From Chromatiaceae bacterium (GTDB lineage: Bacteria > Pseudomonadota > Gammaproteobacteria > Chromatiales > Chromatiaceae), in the NCBI GenBank assembly GCA_012962365.1, contig DTXR01000084.1:1-6000 (forward strand): a stretch of 6,000 bases of DNA, given 5' to 3'. This document shows positions 1-6,000 of the stretch, one piece after another. Within the stretch, counting starts at the first letter, position 1. Every line of letters starts with the position of its first letter. The notes beneath the pieces were generated by a model. That model was not told where the DNA came from. It did no database searches and saw only the letters and a list, made by a program, of their open reading frames with translations. The position numbers and the translations under genes were made by a program.

Positions 1-945
1 CCTCACGTCATCATGCGCTTCTTCACCGTACCCCGTGTGCGTGATGCCCGCGCATCTGCCGGTTGGGCTCTGGTCTTCATCGCCCTGCTGTACACTGTGG
101 CTCCTGCCGTTGGCGCCATGGCACGCATGAACCTCATGGATACCATCCAGCCTGCCCCGGGCGAGAGCATCTCCTATGCTGAGCGCCCCCAGTGGTTCAA
201 GAACTGGGAAAAGACCGGTCTGCTGAAGTACGAAGACAAGAACGGCGACGGCAAGATCCAATACGTTGCCGACAAGGCCCAGAACGAAATGGTCAAAGTC
301 GACCGTGACATCATGGTACTGGCCAACCCCGAAATCGCCAAGCTGCCCGACTGGGTGGTTGCACTGGTGGTCGCTGGCGGTCTTGCAGCAGCCCTCTCCA
401 CAGCGGCGGGACTGTTGTTGGCGATCGCATCATCCATTTCCCACGATTTGTTGAAAGGCGTGTTCGCACCCAATATTTCAGAGAAATCGGAGCTGGTGGC
501 CAGTCGTATCGCCATGGCCGGCGCCATCGCCGCCGCGGGTTATCTGGGATTGCATCCACCGGATTTCGCGGCCGGCACCGTGGCCCTGGCCTTCGGTCTG
601 GCGGCATCCTCCATCTTCCCTGCACTGATGATGGGCATCTTTTCCAAGAAGATGAACAAGCAGGGCGCAATGGCTGGCATGCTGGTGGGGATCGGCATCA
701 CCCTGTTCTATGTATTCCAGCACAAAGGCATCTTCTTTATTGCTGACTGGAAATACCTGCAGAGCTGGGGCAGCAACTGGTTCCTGGGCATTGAGCCAAA
801 TGCCTTTGGCGCCATCGGTGCTGTATTCAACTTTGTCACCGCGTTTATCGTGAGCAAAGTGACTGCACCACCACCGGAGCATATCCAGCACATGGTCGAG
901 GACATTCGCGTTCCCGCCGGTGCCGGTGCTGCTACCGGGCACTGA
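1..945 (+). CDS. Sodium:solute symporter, VC_2705-type (C-terminal part, 5' end outside window)
   Basis: Secondary transporter of the SSS/SLC5 family in the inner membrane, likely Na+-coupled uptake of acetate or another small carboxylate. The frame is open to the left edge, so the ATG at 13 is internal; residues below count from it. A membrane helix (about 17-38) is followed by a long hydrophilic extracytoplasmic insert (about 40-112), then helices at about 113-141, 162-180, 186-210, 217-236 and 263-283. The stretch AALSTAAGLLLAIASS (126-141) matches the SSS helix that carries the Na2-site Ser/Thr residues. The insert contains DKNGDGKIQY (75-84), an EF-hand-like loop. The insert and the C-terminal tail with VEDIRVP (295-301) fit the large VC_2705 subfamily better than classical ActP. 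Its usual partner, a small DUF4212 protein, would lie upstream, outside the window. A terminator follows 18 bases after the stop. Family confidence is high; the substrate is inferred from the neighbouring acs. Confidence 0.9.
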   Translation, partial: PHVIMRFFTVPRVRDARASAGWALVFIALLYTVAPAVGAMARMNLMDTIQPAPGESISYAERPQWFKNWEKTGLLKYEDKNGDGKIQYVADKAQNEMVKVDRDIMVLANPEIAKLPDWVVALVVAGGLAAALSTAAGLLLAIASSISHDLLKGVFAPNISEKSELVASRIAMAGAIAAAGYLGLHPPDFAAGTVALAFGLAASSIFPALMMGIFSKKMNKQGAMAGMLVGIGITLFYVFQHKGIFFIADWKYLQSWGSNWFLGIEPNAFGAIGAVFNFVTAFIVSKVTAPPPEHIQHMVEDIRVPAGAGAATGH

Positions 946-963
946 TGCATCAACCCCAGTAAG

Positions 964-992
964 GAAAAAGGCTCCGCCAAGGAGCCTTTTTC
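964..992 (+). terminator. Rho-independent terminator after the symporter gene
   Basis: A perfect 12-bp stem (964-975 pairing with 981-992) has a 5-base loop, GCCAA. The core is AAGGCTCC/GGAGCCTT, and the 3' arm runs into T5 (987-991). It begins 18 bases after the symporter stop. The A-run on the 5' arm means it could also work on the opposite strand, though no minus-strand gene is seen. It should separate symporter transcription from the downstream genes at least partly. Confidence 0.9.
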
Positions 993-1014
993 TTGCTGGC
1001 AAAGAAACATTTGC

Positions 1015-1049
1015 GGCCAGTCATTTTTTACGCTAAGAAATGACTGGTC
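1015..1049 (+). promoter_or_regulatory. Long hairpin / dyad upstream of the 1084 gene
   Basis: The arms CCAGTCATTT (1017-1026) and AAATGACTGG (1038-1047) are perfect inverted repeats. Pairing extends inward (T-G, T-A, T-A, A-T) to a 3-base CGC loop and outward by one wobble and one G-C pair. The stem is thus about 16 bp with two G-T pairs. A T6 run (1055-1060) follows 5 bases after the stem, further than in a canonical terminator. It may be a second, weaker terminator, a transcript 5'-end structure, or an operator for the downstream genes. The structure is certain from the sequence; its role is not. Confidence 0.5.
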
Positions 1050-1083
1050 AGAAATTTTTTCTGCTAACAACGACACAACGCCT

Positions 1084-1536
1084 ATGAAGTTGCTCAAGCA
1101 ATTCTACAAATCCAACCGACATGTAAAGCTGGCAGTCATTCTTGCCCCTCTGCTGGCCATTGGCGGATACATTCTTGCCGGGGTCATTCTGGACGAGAAA
1201 ATCGAGAAACAGCCCGGCACGGCAAAGGCCATGACACTTCAACCAGACTGCCATCTGCTGACCGACGTGTGCGAGCTGCTGCACCGGGAGATTGCTGCCA
1301 ATATCGTCATCGAAGAAAAGCAAGGAAAATACCTCGTCTATCTGGCCACCAGCGTCCCTGTTCGCCGGGCGCTGTTATCGATCGGCGATACCGACCCCGC
1401 CATCATGGTCACTCGGGGCACTGCCAAGGCATGGAAACTGGTGCTTCAGCAACCCATCACCGAGGGGACACCCGTCAGACTGGTGCTGATTGGCGACAAA
1501 CACCAGTATTTTGCGGAAATACCCGCCAACAGGTAA
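1084..1536 (+). CDS. Small single-pass membrane protein of unknown function (150 aa)
   Basis: I do not recognise a named family. The N-terminus is basic (residues 1-15, rich in Lys and Arg), followed by one hydrophobic segment (about 15-36) and then an acidic/basic stretch. This suggests an inner-membrane anchor with the C-terminal 110 residues in the periplasm. That part carries two cysteines seven apart (Cys56, Cys63) and alternating hydrophobic residues up to its end, suggesting a small beta-rich domain. The Cys-x6-Cys plus beta-sandwich look recalls small anchored proteins with a C-x-L-x(3-4)-C motif near proteobacterial respiratory or transport genes, but this is only a resemblance. No clear Shine-Dalgarno precedes the ATG. 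There is no in-frame ATG, GTG or TTG just upstream, and the next Met (50) would delete the membrane segment, so 1084 is the best start. The stop is 12 bases before the next gene, so the two are probably co-transcribed. Codon use resembles its neighbours. Confidence 0.75.
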   Translation: MKLLKQFYKSNRHVKLAVILAPLLAIGGYILAGVILDEKIEKQPGTAKAMTLQPDCHLLTDVCELLHREIAANIVIEEKQGKYLVYLATSVPVRRALLSIGDTDPAIMVTRGTAKAWKLVLQQPITEGTPVRLVLIGDKHQYFAEIPANR

Positions 1537-1548
1537 CGCGAGACCCGT

Positions 1549-3402
1549 ATGGAAATCGAGCTTCAGGAAATCCGTGATTTCATCGCCGCCATTCCACCTT
1601 TCGACCGGCTGACGGACGATGTTCTGAATGCGCTTACCGCTGCATTGTCGATTCAATATGTGCGGCGCGGCGGTGACATCCCGGCCAAAGAAAATGCACC
1701 ACCTACCCTGCACATCCTGCGCCAGGGCGCCATCGCCATGTATTCCGGCAAGGACAACCTCATGGGCATGCTCGGTGAAGGCGACATCTGCACCAGTTTC
1801 TGTGCGGCTGAAGTGATGCCGGATTTTTACATCAAGGCCACGGAAGACACTCTGTTGTACAGCATCCCCTGCGACGAGCTGTCCAGGCTGGTGGAGCAGG
1901 ATGAATCGGTTTTGCACTTTATCCGCCATTCCGCCGCCCAGCGCTTGAAAGAAGCCGTGTCCGACATGCAGGAGCAGAGCAGTTCCAATCTGCTGCACAC
2001 CTACGCCGGTGACATTTGCCGCGGCGAACTCATCACCGCAGATCCGGACACGTCCATTCAGGAAGGCGCCCGCCTGATGTCTGAACATGGCGTTTCTTCC
2101 CTTATCCTGATGCAAGACGAGGAACCGGTGGGTCTGGTTACCGACAGGGATATTCGCAAACGCTGTGTCGCTAGCGGCCTTCCTGTCAGCAGCCCCATGC
2201 GCGAGATCATGACCCACAAGGTTACCAGTCTCAACGCCAGTGAAAGTCTGTTCGATGCGCTACTGGTGATGACGCGCCAGCAAGTGCACCACCTGCCGGT
2301 GTTCGATGACAGCGGCCTGAAAGGCATTATCACCACCACCGACATCATGCGTCAGGAAGGGCTGAGCGCCGTGCACCTAACCAACACCATCCGTAAGGCC
2401 GAATCCCTCGAAGCCCTGGTGGAAGCCAGTAGGATGCTGCCTCGCATACAGCTACAACTCACCAACATGGGCGCCGACCTGCGCCATGTGGGCTTTGCCG
2501 TAACCGCCGTCACGGGAGCCATCACCAGGCGCCTCATCGAACTGGCCGAAGCTGATCTCGGTTCCGCGCCTGTCCCCTACGCCTGGATAGCCGCGGGTTC
2601 TCAGGCCCGCAGGGAACAGACCAGCCATTCAGACCAGGATAATGGACTGATCATCTCCGACAAGATGCAGCCGGGCGATGACGCATGGTTCGAGTCTCTG
2701 GCTCGCTTCGTCAATGACGGCCTGGATGCCTGCGGATACGTTTATTGCCCCGGCGATGTCATGGCCAGCAATCCCAAATGGCGGCAAACTGTATCGACCT
2801 GGCAGGGTTATTTCGAGAAATGGATCGAACAGCCCGAACCCATGGCGCTGATGCTCTCCAGCATCTTCTTCGATCTGCGCGTCATCCATGGCAAGGAAAA
2901 ACTGCTGAACAGGATCCGCAGGAAAATCCTGCGCCAGGCACCCAAAAACCAACTGTTTCTGGCCCACATGGTGCGCAATGCCTTGACCCATCGGCCACCG
3001 CTCGGCTTCTTCCGCGACTTTGTCCTGGTTCATGACGGACAGCACGACGACACGCTGGATCTAAAGCATTCCGGCCTGGTGCCCATCATCGACATGGCCA
3101 GAATCTATGCGCTGGCCGAAGGGCTGCACGAAGTGGGTACGGAAGATCGCCTGCGGGCAGCAGCAGGTACGCCATCGCTGAGCAAGGGAGGATCAGCCAA
3201 TTTGCTGGATGCCTTCGAGTTCATCAGCAACCTGCGCCTGGAGCATCAGGCTGCACAGATCCGCAATGGCGATTCTCCAGACAATTACATGTCGCCCAAG
3301 CAGCTTTCCAAGCTTGAACGCGAGCACCTCAAGGATGCCTTCAAGGTGGTACAAACCATGCAGTCCACCCTGGAAATGCGTTACCAAACCGACAGAATCT
3401 GA
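1549..3402 (+). CDS. cNMP-binding-like / CBS pair / DUF294 putative nucleotidyltransferase (617 aa)
   Basis: Soluble cytoplasmic signalling protein with no membrane segment. Domains in order: a cyclic-nucleotide-binding-like beta-roll (about 13-135); a CBS pair (about 158-271) with repeat signatures GLVTDRDIRKR (195-205) and GIITTTDIMRQ (259-269); a DUF294 nucleotidyltransferase domain related to GlnD (about 295-450); and a DUF294 C-terminal helical domain (about 470-610) with LDLKHSGLVPIIDMARIYAL (503-522). The nucleotidyltransferase core looks intact: Gly350-Ser351 is followed by Ser361-Asp362-Gln-Asp364-Asn, the GS...DxD metal-binding pattern, and Asp442 in FFDLR may be the third carboxylate. 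The cNMP cassette is degenerate: GEGDI (76-80) lacks the following Gly-Glu and the phosphate-binding Arg. The length is normal for this architecture. A weak GAGA (1540-1543) lies 5 bases before the ATG. The stop overlaps the next start. The family is clear; the nucleotide transferred and the target are unknown, and a protein-modifying role like that of GlnD is only inferred. Confidence 0.92.
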   Translation: MEIELQEIRDFIAAIPPFDRLTDDVLNALTAALSIQYVRRGGDIPAKENAPPTLHILRQGAIAMYSGKDNLMGMLGEGDICTSFCAAEVMPDFYIKATEDTLLYSIPCDELSRLVEQDESVLHFIRHSAAQRLKEAVSDMQEQSSSNLLHTYAGDICRGELITADPDTSIQEGARLMSEHGVSSLILMQDEEPVGLVTDRDIRKRCVASGLPVSSPMREIMTHKVTSLNASESLFDALLVMTRQQVHHLPVFDDSGLKGIITTTDIMRQEGLSAVHLTNTIRKAESLEALVEASRMLPRIQLQLTNMGADLRHVGFAVTAVTGAITRRLIELAEADLGSAPVPYAWIAAGSQARREQTSHSDQDNGLIISDKMQPGDDAWFESLARFVNDGLDACGYVYCPGDVMASNPKWRQTVSTWQGYFEKWIEQPEPMALMLSSIFFDLRVIHGKEKLLNRIRRKILRQAPKNQLFLAHMVRNALTHRPPLGFFRDFVLVHDGQHDDTLDLKHSGLVPIIDMARIYALAEGLHEVGTEDRLRAAAGTPSLSKGGSANLLDAFEFISNLRLEHQAAQIRNGDSPDNYMSPKQLSKLEREHLKDAFKVVQTMQSTLEMRYQTDRI

Positions 3403-4094
3403 TGCTCAGCTGGCTATTCAACCTGGAATACAAGCGCAGACACCTGCTGGACAAGGCGCCGGAAGGCCCTCTCCGGGAATACCTTGCCAAGCCCTTCCCT
3501 GACAGGAACACACCCATCGACGAAGCACTGCTTCTAGCCATGGACTTCGAAACATCCGGACTGGATGCGAAGAACGATCACCTGCTCAGTGTGGGTTATG
3601 TCACGCTGCAGAACAACCGGGTCTCACTGGAAACGGCTCATCACCAGATCATCCACAGCAAGCGTGATATGAGTGAGGACAACGTCACCATACACCATAT
3701 CACCCACGATCAGGTGGCCGAAGGCATGACCTTGCCCCAGGCAGTGGAAGCCATCCTCTGTCAGCTGCAAGGAAAGGTGTTGCTGGCACATCATGCCGCA
3801 GTGGAAATCGGTTTTCTGCAGCAGGCCTGCAGAAACCTGTATGGCATCGCACCGGTCATTCCGGCAATAGATACCATGCAACTGGCCAGACAGCGCCTGG
3901 AACGACGACAACAACCGATCAAGGCTCATGAGCTACGCCTGTTCAATCTGCGCAAAAAATACGGGTTGCCGCGCTATCAAGCGCACAATGCACTCATGGA
4001 TGCCATCGCGACGGCAGAACTGTTCCTCGCCCAGCTGGCACACGGCAACTATCGAAAACCACCACCCCTGAGGAATTTTCTCCTGCGCCCTTGA
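3402..4094 (+). CDS. DEDDh 3'-5' exonuclease, DnaQ/PolC-epsilon-like (230 aa)
   Basis: Predicted metal-dependent 3'-5' exonuclease of the DnaQ-like (RNase T/epsilon) superfamily. The motifs are in order: ExoI MDFETSGLD with Asp48 and Glu50; ExoII LLAHHAAVEIGFLQ (127-140), where Glu135 stands in the place usually held by Asp; and ExoIII with His195 and Asp200 in the H-x4-D spacing typical of DEDDh enzymes. The first 40 residues are an N-terminal extension ahead of the fold, starting with a short hydrophobic-basic stretch (MLSWLFNLEYKRR). There is no polymerase or helicase domain, so this is a free-standing nuclease and not the replicative epsilon subunit. The start shares one base with the preceding stop (TGATG at 3400-3404) and no Shine-Dalgarno is visible, so translation is probably coupled to the nucleotidyltransferase gene. 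The substrate (DNA or RNA) cannot be told from the sequence. Confidence 0.9.
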   Translation: MLSWLFNLEYKRRHLLDKAPEGPLREYLAKPFPDRNTPIDEALLLAMDFETSGLDAKNDHLLSVGYVTLQNNRVSLETAHHQIIHSKRDMSEDNVTIHHITHDQVAEGMTLPQAVEAILCQLQGKVLLAHHAAVEIGFLQQACRNLYGIAPVIPAIDTMQLARQRLERRQQPIKAHELRLFNLRKKYGLPRYQAHNALMDAIATAELFLAQLAHGNYRKPPPLRNFLLRP

Positions 4095-4107
4095 CCTGCG
4101 CCCGGGA
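4082..4107 (+). repeat. Imperfect 13-bp tandem duplication across the exonuclease stop
   Basis: Two adjacent 13-mers, CCTGCGCCCTTGA (4082-4094) and CCTGCGCCCGGGA (4095-4107), match at 11 of 13 positions. The first ends exactly with the stop codon of the exonuclease gene. This is probably a small local duplication; the junction of the copies forms the TTGACC of the candidate promoter. It may be chance or slippage with no function. Confidence 0.5.
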
Positions 4108-4119
4108 GTGGAATAAAAA
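4091..4119 (+). promoter_or_regulatory. Candidate sigma70 promoter for acs
   Basis: TTGACC (4091-4096, five of six matches to the -35 consensus) is followed by a 17-base spacer and TAAAAA (4114-4119, four of six matches to the -10). The -35 overlaps the stop codon of the exonuclease gene. Transcription would start near 4126, leaving a leader of about 20 bases that still holds the acs ribosome binding site. No convincing CRP-like dyad is seen nearby. This could give acs its own transcription in addition to read-through from the upstream genes. Confidence 0.45.
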
Positions 4120-4136
4120 CGAGTTAACCAAACCAC

Positions 4137-4140
4137 GGAG
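4137..4140 (+). promoter_or_regulatory. Ribosome binding site of acs
   Basis: GGAG lies 6 bases before the ATG at 4147. It is the clearest Shine-Dalgarno in the window and supports that start. The three genes upstream have weak or no such site, which suggests acs is translated more strongly than they are. Confidence 0.8.
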
Positions 4141-4146
4141 ATTATC

Positions 4147-6000
4147 ATGTCAGAAGATACCATCTACCCTGTTCCGGAAGCCTTTGCCGCTCAGGCGAAC
4201 ATGACTGCCGAAGAATACGAAAAAGCCTACAAGCGCTCGATTGAAGACCCGGAAGGATACTGGGCCGAACAGGCTATGAATTACCTGCACTGGTTCAAGG
4301 GCTGGGACAAGGTTCTGGACTGGAGCTTCATGGAAGACGATCTGCACATCGAATGGTTCAAGGGCGGAAAGCTGAATGTGTCCTACAATTGCCTGGATCG
4401 CCACCTGTCCACCCGTGGCGATCAGACAGCCATCCTCTGGGAAGGCGATGACCCCAATGAAGACAAGACGATCACCTACAACGAGCTCCACACCGATGTA
4501 AACAGGTTTGCCAACGCCCTCAGGAACAGGGGCGTGAAGAAGGGCGACCGGGTGTCCATCTACATGCCCATGATCCCCGAAGCCGTGGTCGCCATGCTCG
4601 CCTGCACCCGCATCGGCGCCGTGCATTCCATCGTCTTCAGCGCCTTCTCACCCGATGCCCTCAAGGATCGCATCCTTGATTCCGACTGCCAGGTTCTGAT
4701 CACCGCCGATCAGTCCATTCGCGGCGGCAAGCGCCTGCCCCTGAAGGCCAACGCCGACAAGGCACTGGAACAATGCCCCAACGTTCACACCTCCATCGTG
4801 GTACAGCGCGGTGGCGATCCCGTCGAATGGACCGATGGCCGGGATGTCTGGTATCACGAAGCCATAGCGGATGCCGACCCCGTGTGCGAACCGGAGCAGA
4901 TGGACGCAGAAGATCCCCTGTTCATCCTCTATACCTCCGGCTCCACCGGCAAACCCAAAGGCGTGCTGCATACCACCGGCGGCTATCTGCTGCAGGCAGC
5001 CATGACCCACAAGCTGGTATTCGACTACAAGGACGGCGAGGTCTACTGGTGTACCGCCGACATCGGCTGGGTGACCGGCCACAGCTACATCGTTTACGGC
5101 CCCCTGACCAACGGCGCCACCAGCCTCATGTTCGAGGGCATCCCCACTTATCCCAGCGCCAACCGTTTCTGGCAGGTCTGCGACAAACACCAGGTCGCCA
5201 GCTTCTACACCGCGCCTACCGCCATCCGCGCACTCATGGCCTGTGGTGAAGACCTCGTCAAGGAAACTTCCCGAAGCAGCCTGCGCCTGCTCGGCACCGT
5301 AGGTGAACCCATCAATCCCGAGGCCTGGGAATGGTACTATCGCGTGATCGGCAACGAGCGTTGCCCCATCGTGGACACCTGGTGGCAGACCGAGACCGGC
5401 GCCCACATGCTCACCCCGCTGCCCGGCGCCACGCCCCTCAAGCCAGGCTCCGCCACCTTCCCCTTCTTTGGTGTGCAACCGGTATTACTGGATGACGAAG
5501 GCAAGGAGATCGACGGCAACCCCGCTTCCGGCAATCTGGCCATCAAGGCACCCTGGCCATCCATGATGCGCACACTGTATGGCGACCACAAACGTTTCTT
5601 CGAAACCTATTTCCAGATGTTTCCCGGTTATTATTTTACCGGCGATGGCGCCCGCCGCGATGCGGATGGCTACTACTGGATCACCGGGCGTGTGGACGAC
5701 GTGCTGAACGTCTCCGGTCACCGTCTCGGCACAGCAGAGATCGAATCCGCCCTGGTACTGCATCCCAAGGTTGCCGAAGCTGCGGTCGTGGGCTATCCCC
5801 ATGAGATCACGGGACAGGGTATTTACGCCTACGTCACGCTGATGAGCGGCGAAGAATACAAGGACGAACTGAAAGACGAGCTGGTGCAACTGGTGAGAAA
5901 GGAAATTGGCCCTATCGCCAAGGTCAACATCATCCAGTGGGCACCTGGCCTGCCCAAGACCCGCTCCGGCAAGATCATGCGCCGCATCCTGCGCAAAATC
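4147..6000 (+). CDS. acs: Acetyl-CoA synthetase, AMP-forming (3' end outside window)
   Basis: Cytoplasmic acetate-CoA ligase: acetate + ATP + CoA gives acetyl-CoA + AMP + PPi, via acetyl-AMP. 618 codons are present of about 650 usual, open at the right edge. After an ACAS_N region (about 20-85, with NCLDRHL) comes the ANL adenylation domain. The A3 phosphate-binding loop is [11 protein letters not shown] (262-272). DTWWQTETG (410-418) holds the acetate-pocket Trp413, equivalent to Trp414 of the Salmonella enzyme, which marks it as acetate-sized. TGD gives Asp500, and GRVDD begins at about 514 with Arg515 and the hinge. The A10 motif [11 protein letters not shown] (603-613) contains Lys609, the catalytic lysine acetylated by Pat/YfiQ-type enzymes in enteric bacteria. 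The numbering of Asp500, Arg515 and Lys609 coincides with Salmonella Acs. One oddity is Phe164-Ser-Ala-Phe167, where most homologues have Phe-Gly/Ala-Gly-Phe near the CoA site. It lies 52 bases after the exonuclease gene, with its own ribosome binding site and possibly its own promoter. Confidence 0.97.
   Translation, partial: MSEDTIYPVPEAFAAQANMTAEEYEKAYKRSIEDPEGYWAEQAMNYLHWFKGWDKVLDWSFMEDDLHIEWFKGGKLNVSYNCLDRHLSTRGDQTAILWEGDDPNEDKTITYNELHTDVNRFANALRNRGVKKGDRVSIYMPMIPEAVVAMLACTRIGAVHSIVFSAFSPDALKDRILDSDCQVLITADQSIRGGKRLPLKANADKALEQCPNVHTSIVVQRGGDPVEWTDGRDVWYHEAIADADPVCEPEQMDAEDPLFILYTSGSTGKPKGVLHTTGGYLLQAAMTHKLVFDYKDGEVYWCTADIGWVTGHSYIVYGPLTNGATSLMFEGIPTYPSANRFWQVCDKHQVASFYTAPTAIRALMACGEDLVKETSRSSLRLLGTVGEPINPEAWEWYYRVIGNERCPIVDTWWQTETGAHMLTPLPGATPLKPGSATFPFFGVQPVLLDDEGKEIDGNPASGNLAIKAPWPSMMRTLYGDHKRFFETYFQMFPGYYFTGDGARRDADGYYWITGRVDDVLNVSGHRLGTAEIESALVLHPKVAEAAVVGYPHEITGQGIYAYVTLMSGEEYKDELKDELVQLVRKEIGPIAKVNIIQWAPGLPKTRSGKIMRRILRKI

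Noticed and set aside
13..945. ATG at 13 as the true start of the symporter gene
   Set aside because: The frame is open to the window edge, and the protein begins in the middle of an SSS fold lacking several N-terminal helices. The gene clearly starts upstream.
478..1002. Minus-strand open frame (174 codons) over the end of the symporter
   Set aside because: It would start inside the terminator region and run antisense through conserved symporter helices. No ribosome binding site or family match is seen.
996..1016. Possible sigma54 promoter (TGGC ... TTGC)
   Set aside because: The GG and GC elements are 13 bases apart rather than the required 10, so it does not fit the -24/-12 pattern.
1011..1056. 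Possible sigma70 promoters for the 1084 gene (TTGCGG-17-TAAGAA; TTTACG-17-AGAAAT)
   Set aside because: At most three or four of six matches per box, and they overlap the hairpin arms; not strong enough to call as a feature.
1375..2217. Minus-strand open frame (280 codons) across the 1084 gene and the cNMP/CBS region
   Set aside because: It is antisense to two co-directional genes with clear domain signatures and crosses their junction. No family resemblance is seen.
3402..4094. Replicative DNA polymerase III epsilon subunit (dnaQ)
   Set aside because: Only the exonuclease fold is shared. The N-terminal extension, Glu in ExoII, lack of the polymerase-binding tail and the operon context argue for a separate free-standing exonuclease.
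4095..4146. CRP-binding site upstream of acs, as in E. coli
   Set aside because: No TGTGA-N6-TCACA-like dyad is present in the 52-base gap.
4648..5478. Long minus-strand open frame (276 codons) inside acs
   Set aside because: It lies wholly antisense to a clearly conserved enzyme, and its translation is Gly/His/Val-rich with no recognisable motif. It is a shadow of the high-GC third codon positions.

Overview
The window is a densely coded stretch (about 58-60% GC by eye) from a Gram-negative bacterium, most likely a gammaproteobacterium. That placement rests on the family of sodium:solute symporter at the left edge, the proteobacterial form of acetyl-CoA synthetase at the right edge, and the gene order. 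I recall this order from Vibrio, Shewanella and Pseudomonas relatives but cannot check it here. No genus can be named safely.

All five genes lie on the + strand. (1) 1-945 is the C-terminal part of a large VC_2705-type sodium:solute symporter, closed by a strong intrinsic terminator at 964-992. (2) 946-1083 is a 138-base gap holding that terminator and then a run of further dyads. (3) 1084-1536 encodes a small single-pass membrane protein of unknown function. (4) 1549-3402 encodes a four-part signalling protein: a cyclic-nucleotide-binding-like domain, a CBS pair, a DUF294/GlnD-like nucleotidyltransferase and a DUF294 C-terminal domain. (5) 3402-4094 encodes a DEDDh 3'-5' exonuclease whose start overlaps the preceding stop. 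(6) 4147 to the window end is acetyl-CoA synthetase (acs), preceded by a good ribosome binding site and a plausible sigma70 promoter in the 52-base gap. Only about the last 30-35 codons are missing.

Read together, this is an acetate (or short carboxylate) uptake and activation locus. The symporter would bring in the substrate and Acs would convert it to acetyl-CoA, releasing AMP and PPi. Between them sits a tightly packed three-gene module (membrane protein, sensor nucleotidyltransferase, exonuclease) with no well-established biochemical role. It is the most interesting part of the window. CBS domains commonly bind adenylates, so sensing AMP/ATP produced or consumed by Acs is a reasonable hypothesis, but nothing in the sequence proves it. 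No RNA genes, insertion sequences, CRISPR arrays or phage genes were seen, and no gap exceeds 138 bases.
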